DNA from: Haematococcus lacustris
Lineage: Eukaryota; Chlorophyta; Chlorophyceae; Chlamydomonadales; Haematococcaceae
Length of the DNA: 64,000 bases
Assembly: GCA_030144725.1 (NCBI GenBank)
Contig: JASKMD010000008.1
Span: 18,490,696-18,554,695 of the forward strand
Reading direction: 5' to 3'
The position numbers were made by a program, and so were the translations under genes. The notes under the pieces were generated by a model. That model saw nothing but the letters and a program-made list of their open reading frames with translations, did not search any database and was not told the origin of the DNA. Positions 55,233 to 64,000 of the stretch are shown here, piece after piece. Within the stretch, counting starts at the first letter, position 1; the number at the start of each line of letters is the position of its first letter.

Positions 55233-55620
55233 TCACCTAGGCTCCCGTAGCACACTGTTGGTTGGCAGGCGCCAACTGTTCTGTGGGTCTGGCAAGCTGT
55301 AGTCTAGCGGGCCTAGCACAAGCTGGGGAAAGTACTTTAGTGCATCCCGGCTGACCCCCCCCTCCACCACCCCAACAGCCTTGCCCCACCACTTGATGCA
55401 GCGATGTGGGTGGCGGTAGTACTCGTGCATGCTGGTGTTGATCTTTGTTGCGTTAGCGTTGAGGGAGTTGCCCTCCCCTTGCAGGTGCACCTCGTCCAAC
55501 TCCTTGAGCATGGCTACTAGTCAGGCATTGCTTGGCTGATCAAACACAACCACCTCGGTGGGCAGCAGCCTAATGCCACGGTGGTGGGGCCCATGCATCA
55601 GGTGCTCCACCACCGTGGCA
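55233..55620 (-). pseudogene. Fanzor middle-domain fragment
   Basis: The - strand encodes VVEHLMHGPHHRGIRLLPTE then (another frame) DEVHLQGEGNSLNANATKIN, KAVGVVEGGVSRDALKYFPQ and LVLGPLDYSLPDP. This is the same order as in the + copy at 52800-53150. It breaks off at a dispersed repeat at 55621. Confidence 0.72.
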
Positions 55621-56261
55621 TACCGGCAGGTGGTTTGCCACTTCTTAGAGGGGTTAGGGAGAAGAGGGAGAAGGGGAGAAGCGAGGGCAGGCAGGAGAGG
55701 GAGAAGAGGAATGAGATTGGGCGGGGAGAAGAGGGACAAGAGGGGGCTTACTCCTGGCTGCTGGGTAAGGTAGGGAAGGGATTTTGATGTCGGGGGAAAG
55801 TGAGGGGGAGGGGGGGAAGTGGGGGTGTAGGAGACTTGGAGGTGTTGGTGATGGGATAGGGTAGGGTTAGGGTAAAGGGGCCAAGGGGTTGGAGTGTGAC
55901 TGTTAGACCTGCAGCAAGCAAGGGGCATGCTTGTGATCAACAAACCAGGACATGCATGACTAGAGGTGGGCAGGCTGGCCAAACACCTTAACAACATTTG
56001 CACTCACCTTAACTCTTGGCTGCTAACGTCCTCCTGCCCCAGTAAGGCTGCCGCTTTCTTGTTCACTATACCTCCTGGCTGCTTTGTCCCCAAGCTACGA
56101 CTCTTGGCTGCGTTTGTTAGCTGCTTTCCTTAGCTGCTTGTTGGCTCCTGGCTGCTGCTCCTGGCTGCACTTGGCTACTGCTCTTCGCTGCAAGGTAGGG
56201 TAGAGAGATCAGCTGACTCCTGACTGTTCGCCCCCTTCCACAACTGCCACACACCTGGAGA
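55621..56261. repeat. dispersed repeat, copy 1, leading into a (GGGGA)n array
   Basis: This roughly 640-bp stretch reappears at 62373-63003 with small differences. Shared landmarks are CCGGCAGGTGG, CACTTCTTAGAGGGGTTAGG, GATAGGGTAGGGTTAGGGTA, GCGTTTGTTAGCTGCTTTCC and the final CACAACTGCCACACACCTG. Both copies then enter the same 5-bp satellite. Confidence 0.85.
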
Positions 56262-56510
56262 GGAGGGGAGGGGAGGGGAGGGAAGAAGGGGAGGGGAGGG
56301 GAGGGGAGGGGAGGGGAGGGGAGGGGAGGGGAGGGGAGGGGAGGGGAGGGGAGGGGAGGGGAGGGGAGGGGAGGGGAGGGGAGGGGAGGGGAGGGGAGGG
56401 GAGGGGAGGGGAGGGGAGGGGAGGGGAGGGGAGGGGAGGGGAGGGGAGGGGAGGGGAGGGGAGGGGAGGGGAGGGGAGGGGAGGGGAGGGGAGGGGAGGG
56501 GAGGGGAGGC
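56262..56510. repeat. (GGGGA)n satellite array 1
   Basis: About 48 uninterrupted GGGGA units, apart from a GAAGAAGG interruption near 56282. The + strand is pure purine. Long SPPLP frames on the - strand are artefacts. Confidence 0.95.
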
Positions 56511-57371
56511 ATGTCGGCGTGTTTGCCAATCAGGCAGTCGGCCATGTTGCCTTGCTTGTCAAACGCAATGCAACCCAATATGATATGCATGGCGTCTGTG
56601 CGGTGAGCATGTGTCATGTACTTCACCAGTGGGCTCATGTCCTGCATGCAGTGCCAAGCAGTGCCGAGTGCCCCAAGTGTCAAAGTATTGCACCAACATT
56701 GCACCCACTGACCACATTGCACCCACATTGCTGCTGACCATTGTAGCCAATTATGAACGCTCAACTCATTTTCAGCCCTGCCCATGACTGCTCAGCCTGC
56801 TCGCACACACGCCAAGCAGCACCCTCTTGGAGGCGCGTATTGTTTTCCATCTGGCAGGGCTGGTCATGCGAGGCTGCGTGCATCCAGGGCACCCACAGCT
56901 CCACGTCAGCCCATGCAGGCCTCAGGCCGTGCACGCCCACGTAGTTCTTCCAAGTCTTCTTCAGGCGGCAGGCAAAGTCCACGTAGATGTGGCAGGATGT
57001 GACATGCAGAAGCGCTCTCTCCAGCAACAGCAGGTAGTAGGTGAACTGCTCCGGCGTCCTCATGTCACAGAAGAGACCTCGCGCAGGCACACCATGGCAG
57101 CAGGTGTCACCGACCACCCCATAGATGTCAATGCCTTTGCAGCAGTGGGTCTGGAGCATGACAGCTGAGCTGAGCAGGAGTGGTCGACTCCTTGGTCCCC
57201 CCCAGCCATGCTGTAGGCCAGGTTCAGCTGCCCAGCTGCATGCCTCCGCTGCACCACCCCATCCAACCCAATGTCCACGTAGGTATAAATGCGCAGCTGG
57301 ATAGCCTGGCTTGCCAGACCAGCGCTCTTGATGTGGCAGAAGTTCTGCACAACATTAATGCTGAACACCAC
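56511..57371 (-). pseudogene. KDZ (Kyakuja-Dileera-Zisupton) transposase relic
   Basis: From about 57371 downwards in three frames: YVDIGLDGVVQRRHAAGQLN, then GDTCCHGVPARGLFCDMRTP, EQFTYYLLLLERALLH, CHIYVDFACRLKKTW, WVPWMHAASHDQPCQMENN, CEQAEQSW, and a last segment KYMTHAHRTDAMHIILG. The order and motifs fit the transposase domain of KDZ DNA transposons common in volvocine algae. Frames change at least twice and the coding part ends at the (GGGGA)n array, so it is dead. Confidence 0.68.
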
Positions 57372-58263
57372 AGGGTACGGAGTGGGTGCACACAGACCTG
57401 CTCAAGGGCAATGCAAGATGCGCAGGGCAGGGCAGGGTGAGGTGGCTTACCTGCTGCGCTGCCACCTGCTACACCAGCTGCATTGGAGGGGCATGCACAA
57501 CAACATCATCACATGAAACAATGACAGCTACAGAGTTTACAATGCTTACAGTCATTACCTTCTGCCCCGCCACCTGCTGCACCATCGTCGTCAAAGGGGT
57601 CTGCTCCTGCTGCCCCCTCCTCCTCTGCAGCAGCAGTAGCATCATAGCATGTGCCACACCCATGTGCTACACAAGTGCTGCTGTGTTGCTGCTGTGCTGC
57701 TAAGGCGCACCAGGCAAGGTGACGCAGAGTGGGAAGTCAGCAAAGGGCCCTGTAGGCACGGCAGGGCTGGTCATGCGAGGCTGCTCCAGGCGCTCTTGAG
57801 CTTTATCCTCGTCGTGAAACTACTGGGCTCTCGATTCACAGATTGCTGCCTTCTCTCTGCAGGCTACCGACTGGCTGCATTGCGTTGTTTAACAGCGTTC
57901 AGCGCTGGGGTGGGGGCGGGCGCAGGGGAGCCAGCGATGTGGCTGCCCCGCAACGTCATGGGAGAGTCTTGCTGCGGGTGGGTGCGGCTGCGGCATGGCG
58001 GAGCTGGCGGTTGTGGCCCCCAACTTTTCGGACTTTTGCTGATGTACAAATTCCGAGTGTTGTCCGATCTCAACCGTGTGGATTATCTGGTAGTGAACTG
58101 TATTTGGAAACGCTGGCAGCAAGCGTCACACTAGAACAAATCACAGTCTGTCCAACTTCACTTGTTACGTCCTAGACTTGTCACGTCCTAGACTTGTCCA
58201 CAACCACAGAGCCCGCTATGACGCAGGACACTGCTTCCATCTTCGCTTTCCCTGCCTACCGCA
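57372..58263. other. intergenic and promoter region of the glycosyltransferase gene
   Basis: No recognised gene. A fragment near 57755 repeats the GGCAGGGCTGGTCATGCGAGG string found in the KDZ relic near 56860, so some transposon debris extends here. The 120 bp before 58264 are less GC-rich and contain a short CACGTCCTAGACTTGT repeat. Confidence 0.45.
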
Positions 58264-60621
58264 ATGCGCGTTCAGTTGCCGGTCCCGGGGGCTGCACTGC
58301 TCGCCGTGACGCTGCTCTTAGCAACAGTCTTGGCTAGCACAACCTCAGTGGAAGACAACGAGGTCAGTTGAACCCCGACTCCAGTAACAAACTAGCTAGT
58401 CTCGTCACGGTTCGCGAAGTGCTACTACAGGTTCATGCTTTTACACCGAAACCTAGCTTGGTTTGAGAAACATAAGGAAACAAGTTTGATGTTGCCAACT
58501 GCCAGTTGCGCAGATGCATGAGCTGTGTTGCACCAATGCATGACTGTTCCTGCTGCAGTTGAAGTATTCATGGCAGCGGCCACAGGACCGGTCACTGTTC
58601 CCAATGGCCCCCACCAGGACTCCAAGGACAAGGCATCTGATGGAGAAAACCGTCTGGCTGCTGTGGTTATCGGGATGGCACACAGCTCCTTGGCTATGTC
58701 AGCAGGTAGTAAGGAGAATGCCCTGTCTGCTAGATGCATTCTTGTCCCTCCGCGGTATAGTCTGAGTTCATTGAAATGGGATCCGATTCAGCTAAAGACG
58801 GAGATCCCTGGCACTTGATCAAACCAGTGCTTCCGGGTGCTATGCTCAGGTTGCCCTCTCCTGGCGCGCATACAACCCAACATGGCGTGTGGTGCTGCTG
58901 GACAACACCACTTTGTCGACCTATCTCCCAGATCTTGTGCTCCCCTCTAGAGCTGGGCCTCAGGCCAAGTCTGATGTGATTCGCCTGGCGCTCATGGCCA
59001 GGCATGGAGGAGTGTGGGCTGATGCTACGATGCTGTGAGTTACCGTCGCCATCAGCATCACTCTCGCCATCACTATAATCAGCAGCAGCAGCATGTAGAT
59101 TCTCTTATCTATCTTTGCTATATCAGCATCAGCGAGGCACAGGTGCAGGGATCACAGTGACAGCCACGGGTGTGGTGTGCAAAATGGGATGTGACATGGG
59201 ATGCTGTGAAAAGCTGTGTCACTAACGTCAACTTTGTCGATGAGTGGTATCAATGAGAGACGAGCGTGATTAACCTATTTCAGTCCTTGCTGCTCTGCAG
59301 CTTGTCTATCCCTGTTGCTATGCACCTCCAATAATGTTACACTTGTTTACCCCTTCATTAAGTGTGCCTTCTGTGTGACTGTTGCCAGCATATGTTTGCC
59401 TGTGTTTGCCTTGACATGGACTCATACCCTGGAGGCATGTTACCTGTGCAAGTCCTTGTCGTTGTGGACTGTTTTGTAGGTGCCTGGAGCCGTTGGATGA
59501 CTGGTTACCCAATGCACTAGAGCCAGCAGGACTGTTCATGTACCGTGCTGGTGATGGTTGTCGACATCTAACTTCCTGGTTCATGATCTTTGAGCCCAAC
59601 CATTACATTGCAAAGGCAAGTGTGGGACTGGGTATGATGGGCCCGGGTGTATTCGTGCCCCTTGCAGTGTTGACGAATGCCCCAATGTGGCTGACATGAA
59701 ACACGCATGGGGCTACCAATGGGCCCTCAATCGAATCTAAATGGAAGGAGTGCTGGTACACGAGGGTCTATGCTGAGGGATTAATGGCTTTCTTGTTATG
59801 TTCAGCGTTAAGTTATGGCCAGCGCACACGCGATGGGCACAAGTAGATGCTTGCTCCTGACATAAACAGCTGTGTCCCTGATGCAGGGCGTTGCTGCCCC
59901 AATGCTGGCATTTTCCCTCGAGCGCAACATGCTGTGTCCAAATGCACTCTGTAGGGATGGTTCAATGCAGCCATGGAATTCTGGAGCAAGGTGGCTCGGG
60001 GTGACATCAAGCAAGCAGATGTGCAGTACCTCTGGATGGACATTTTATGGGTAAGTGTTATGCTCCCTCCCCATTACCTTGCACACGTCTCGTGACTAAT
60101 GTGTTGCATCATGCTTTCACCGCTTGTGGCAGCATCCGTGCATGCATGACACAATGCGTAGCTCCAGCTGCTTGAGGGAGATGTTGTGACATGGGTGAGA
60201 GTAGGAAGCTTGGCTCAGTTTAACTGATCAAGTGCTTTGTTTTGCCTCATTGTTGCCTGATCAACAGCGACGGAATGTTGACAAGGATCCACAGTGGAGG
60301 GCCTATTGGGATGACGTTCCTTACCTCTGCTGTGAAGACTCGGACCAGAGCCATGGCTTCCGAGGCTTCATTGACCACTTTGATCCCGCGGCCCGTGTCT
60401 GGCGTCTAAATCCTCCTCATGCCATTAAGCTGTCGCATCATGGCACGCGCGGCATTCCTGGGCCCAACTCGACGGACTACATCGCCATCCAAACCTCCCT
60501 CCGCCGGCTATGGCTATATGGGCTTCCTAACCCCCACCCAGATGTATGGCCCAGCTGGGCAGACTACCCACCTCCCGCACCAACACCCCCTGCCCCTGCC
60601 GCAATAACACCTCCAGCTTAG
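58264..60621 (+). CDS. glycosyltransferase, capsular-polysaccharide-synthesis (GT32-like) type, 6 exons
   Basis: Exons 58264-58362, 58559-58705, 58850-59034, 59480-59615, 59955-60050 and 60268-60621 join in phase to 338 residues. Residues about 8-26 are hydrophobic after a short basic start, fitting a signal anchor of a Golgi type II membrane enzyme. The catalytic core has SWRAYNPTWRVVLLD, then SDVIRLALMARHGGVWADAT with D124 and D140. The aspartates in ADAT occupy the place of the DxD nucleotide-sugar site of this family. It ends in a Pro/Ala tail. The intron after 59615 uses a GC donor. A TGTAA lies 176 bp past the stop (60797-60801). Donor and acceptor sugars are unknown. Confidence 0.85.
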
Positions 60622-61845
60622 TTTGCGACTTCCATGAATTGCTTGCATGTCAATACTGAACGGAATAAACGGAGAGCACTGCTCGTTATCCATGTCTCTC
60701 CCATAGACTACCCCCATCTGTCGCACCTGCGGTCGCATCAGATCTGTCATTAGTGCGTGTGCTAGCATGGGCTTAGGGGTCTGGCCGTCCCTAGCTTGTA
60801 AGGCAATGAAGCAGACTCGAGCTGTCAGGATTGCGCATGGCTTAGACGGTCTTGGCGCCTACTAGATTAGTAATCTTAACCACGTCACGTCTAATTTGTA
60901 TTGCACATCCTTTGATATAGCAAGCTGCCAGCTACGGTCCGGGCTGTTCGTCCAGCCTACTGCGCATTCACGCAATAAATTTTCGCCAGATTACTGTTTA
61001 GTCCAGTGTGCGTCGGACATTTTCCCCCCCGCCGATCCCGCCTCGATTGCGGACCGAATAGGGGGATCGACGCCGACTGATATCGGCCCAGTCTTTCGAT
61101 GGGGTAAGCTGTCGATTCGATGGGGGTATCGATTTGTGTGACTTCGAGGCATGTTCGAGGCATGTTTTAGGCATGTTCGGGGCATGTTCGAGGCATGTTT
61201 CGAGTCGGCTCCATCCATCGATTCGATGGTAGATCGATGCAGGAAACTGATCGATGTTACCTTGGCTCACGGCCAGAGCACAAGACCTTCTGCCAAAGTA
61301 CAAGGCCTACCACGCAAGCACCAAGCCTGCATACAGAGCACTAGGCTTGCTGCCATGACACTGTGCATGGTAGGACACAAAGTATGCTAGGCATGCCACG
61401 CAAAGTGGCACTAGTGCCCTCGTACTTATCAGGTGCGCCCTGTGGGCTCAGCTACATTCCGTTGTTGGCTGGGCTTCATCTGTGCCAATGCTGAAGGGGT
61501 GGGTTAGAACCCAGACAAGAACAAGGAGGTGACCTGCAACAAACAAACATGCCATGCCATGCAGTCAGCCATGCCGCATGTCTTGCACCCATGCAAAGCA
61601 CTACAGCCATGGTGTTGCAACAATTTCTAATCAATGTTGTAGTGTACGTCTGTGACCTGGGTGGGTAGTGTATGTTACTGGTATGGAGGAGGCGGGTGAG
61701 TGGGAGAGGCAGGTGGGGTGACTGACTTGGCATGGCCTGTGAGGGCTGTGTTGGCTGCTACTACTAGCGCTGGCTCCAGGCTGCCCGCTCCAGGCTAGGG
61801 TGGGGGGAGATGGGGTTGCGGACTTGGAGGTGGTGGTGGTGGGAC
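60622..61845. other. intergenic, no recognised gene
   Basis: Contains the glycosyltransferase 3' region, a patch rich in TCGAT (about 61055-61260), and about five tandem copies of TTCGAGGCATGT (61141-61200). No frame longer than about 85 codons and none protein-like. Confidence 0.5.
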
Positions 61846-62305
61846 CAGTGATGGGTAATACAAGATACGTGTATCGATACCGATACGTATTTTTTGTATA
61901 ATACAGAAATACACGTATCGTATCAAAAAATACAAGTGCCGGCCGGCAAGTAGCGTGGATGCCTTTGAAGCAGCTGCTTGCTGCTGCCACAACTAGAGTC
62001 CGCGCTAAAGCCATGCCGCGCAGGGCTAATGCAATCGGTCTCCTTCCGGAGCAGTCGGTCGCATGTGCCGGTTATACATGCAAGAACATCAAACTTGGGA
62101 GGCCCTGACTTTCCGCCGTCGCCATCCTGCCCAGCCATCAAGAACAGGCTGCGGGACCGGCTGCGCTGCTCCAAACTGCTCCTTTCCCGCGTGACATGTC
62201 GCCTCTGTATCGCTGTATTGTATCGATACAAAAAATACACGTTTTTTCGTGTATTTTCTTGTATTTCCTGTATCGATACACGTATTACCCATCACTGGGT
62301 GGGAC
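61838..62305. mobile_element. hAT-type MITE, 452 bp, with 8-bp target duplication
   Basis: The element 61846-62297 starts CAGTGATGGGTAATAC and ends with its inverted counterpart GTATTACCCATCACTG. The subterminal parts are rich in TGTATCGATAC-like palindromes. It is flanked by the perfect 8-bp repeat GGTGGGAC at 61838-61845 and 62298-62305. CAGTG termini and 8-bp duplications are typical of hAT transposons. No transposase frame is present, so it is non-autonomous. Confidence 0.9.
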
Positions 62306-62372
62306 AGGAGAGGGACGGAGGAAGAGGCCAAGGGGCAGGAGGCCAGCTGGGCTGGGCTGGGCGTCAGCCACT

Positions 62373-63003
62373 TACCGGCAGGTGGTTAGCCACTTCTTAG
62401 AGGGGTTAGGGAGAAGAGGGACAAGGGGGAGAAGAGCGGGCAGGCAGGAGAGGGAGAAGAAGAATAAGATTAGGCGGGGAGAAGAGGGACAAGAGGGGGC
62501 TTCCTCCTGGCTGCTGGGTAGGGTAGGGAAGGGACTTCGATGTCGGGGGAAAGTGAGGGGGAGGGGGGAAGTGGGGGTGTAGGAGACTTGGAGGTGTTGG
62601 TGATGGGATAGGGTAGGGTTAGGGTAAAGGGGCCAAGGGGTTGGAGTGTGATTGTTAGACCTGCAGCAAGCAAGGGGCGTGCTTGTGATCAACAAACCAG
62701 GACATGCATGACAAGAGGTGGGCAGGCTGGCCAAACACCCCAACAACATTTGCATTCACCTTAACTCTTGGCTGCTAACGTCTACCTGCCCCAGTAAGGC
62801 TGCCGCTTTCTTGTTCACTACACCTCCTGGCTGCTTCGTCTCCAAGCTACGACTCTTGGCTGCGTTTGTTAGCTGCTTTCCTTAGCTGCTTGTTGGCTCC
62901 TGGCTGCACTTGGCTACTGCGCTTCGCTGCAAGGTAGGGTAGAGAGATCAGCTGACTCCTGATTGTTCGCGCCCTTCCACAACTGCCACACACCTGCCGC
63001 CGA
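62373..63003. repeat. dispersed repeat, copy 2
   Basis: Second copy of the 55621-56261 repeat, same orientation, near-identical over most of its length. It differs by small substitutions and one missing CTGGCTGCTGCTC-like stretch near the end. It leads into the second (GGGGA)n array. Confidence 0.85.
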
Positions 63004-63210
63004 GGGGAGGGGAGGGGAGGGGAGGGGAGGGGAGGGGAGGGGAGGGGAGGGGAGGGGAGGGGAGGGGAGGGGAGGGGAGGGGAGGGGAGGGGAGGGGAGG
63101 GGAGGGGAGGGGAGGGGAGGGGAGGGGAGGGGAGGGGAGGGGAGGGGAGGGGAGGGGAGGGGAGGGGAGGGGAGGGGAGGGGAGGGGAGGGGAGGGGAGG
63201 GGAGGGGAGG
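63003..63210. repeat. (GGGGA)n satellite array 2
   Basis: About 41 uninterrupted GGGGA units following CACACACCTGCCGCC. It ends at GGGTGGGGAGGGG. Confidence 0.95.
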
Positions 63211-64000
63211 GTGGGGAGGGGTATAGTTATTGGATTGGGGCTGGGCTGGGCGCGGGCAGGGGGTGCGTTGACACATTGGGAGGGTGTGGGTGTATAGGGA
63301 AAGGAGAGGGGGAGGGGAGGTGCTGGTAGTACTAGGTGGTGGTAGTGAACAAGGGGTGTGACCATTAGAACCTGCAGTTAACAAGGGCATGCTAGCGGTC
63401 AAACTGTGTACATGGAGCCACACATTTGCGACAGCAAGCCACTCACCATTTGTAGAGTGGAGTGTGTGATGGGAAGGATGGGGTTGGGGGAGGGATGAGG
63501 GAGGGTGCTGCTCATGATTGCCTTTCATCGGTGCCGCTCATCATTGCCGCTCATCGCTACAGCTTCTAACTGCTCCTGGCTGCTCCTGGCTGTGCCGCCT
63601 AACTGCTTCCAATGGCTGCACTTCCTGGCTCCTAGCTCTTGACTGTCCTCTTAGCTGTGCCATGTTGATCTTGTTTTGAGTTCTTGGCGCTCCACCTGCA
63701 AGCAACCCAAGCACCTGAAAACACATGAGCCTTACAATCTCGCTGCGCTTTCTGCTCCTTTCGCTCGACCTGGTCGCGAGTGCGATGAGGCTGCAGGCTG
63801 CCAATGGCTTGCATTTGGCTGCGATATGCTATGTTGTGAGGCTGCTAGCTGGCGATGGCTGGCTGGCTATTGGCTAGCATGGCTACATCGCTAACATCAC
63901 TGTGCCTCTTTTGCGTAGCAATTGCGATGTCTTGCTGGCTGGCGATGTATGGCTGGCGACGCCTGGCTTGCTCGTAGCTACGCTGTTGGCTGCGATATGC
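63211..64000. other. no recognised gene to the window end
   Basis: GC-rich DNA with short frames. The last 250 bp are dominated by imperfect GGCTGGCGATGGCTGGCTG/GGCTGCGATATGC repeats. The similarity of GCTGCTCCTGGCTG motifs here and in the dispersed repeats suggests related repeat DNA. Confidence 0.5.

Noticed and set aside
56209..56529. Proline/serine-rich frames over the GGGGA arrays
   Set aside because: Pure satellite translation on the minus strand; the same occurs at 62847-63365.
62596..62636. Telomere-like TAGGGTTAGGG strings in the dispersed repeats
   Set aside because: Only two or three degenerate units occur, inside a duplicated repeat with unrelated DNA on both sides; this is not a chromosome end.

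Overview
The window looks like nuclear DNA of a green alga, most likely of the order Chlamydomonadales. It is GC-rich and full of CAG/CTG runs and short-unit minisatellites. Its genes are cut into many short exons with GTGAGT-type donors and CTGCAG acceptors, and TGTAA motifs lie downstream of some of them. The mobile elements belong to families typical of these algae: a Dualen/RandI-like LINE, a chromodomain Ty3/gypsy element, Fanzor (eukaryotic TnpB-like) elements, a KDZ transposase relic and a hAT-type MITE. The species cannot be named from the sequence alone.

Layout. 1-2786: repeat-rich DNA with a possible C-terminus of a host gene at the left edge and two short copies of the LINE 3' tail. 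2787-22650: a young Ty3/gypsy chromovirus with near-identical 193-bp LTRs and a 5-bp target duplication. Its gag gene is split by a 13.1-kb LINE (4915-18026) with its own 14-bp target duplication. The LINE encodes a giant polyprotein: an unrecognised N-terminal region, a 2A peptide, two Josephin-like cysteine-protease domains, an AP endonuclease, reverse transcriptase, a PHD finger, RNase H and a C-terminal CCHC plus PD-(D/E)XK nuclease. One extra A in an A7 run appears to break it into two overlapping frames. 22651-25459: intergenic DNA with minisatellites.

Host genes. 25460-29539 (+): 556-residue DUF1295/steroid 5-alpha-reductase-like membrane protein in 8 exons with an unusual N-terminal extension. 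39361-30812 (-): one long multi-exon gene, F-box at the N-terminus, with leucine-rich and low-complexity stretches. Parts of the model are unresolved and it could be two genes. 39786-51194 (+): a copine (two C2 domains plus a copine/vWA domain), 17 exons, 600 residues. It is divergent from the F-box gene across about 425 bp. 58264-60621 (+): a 338-residue capsular-polysaccharide-type glycosyltransferase in 6 exons. I assembled these models by hand; for the DUF1295, copine and glycosyltransferase genes every exon phase matches the next.

Mobile DNA around the host genes. Four Fanzor-derived fragments sit in copine introns, all antisense to the gene. Three keep the C-terminal RuvC-III segment and a conserved non-coding tail just after the stop codon, a candidate guide-RNA (omega-RNA) region. 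A larger degraded Fanzor copy (52164-54472) and two further fragments lie downstream, followed by a KDZ relic, a duplicated 640-bp repeat ending in (GGGGA)n satellite arrays, and a 452-bp hAT-type MITE with an exact 8-bp target duplication.
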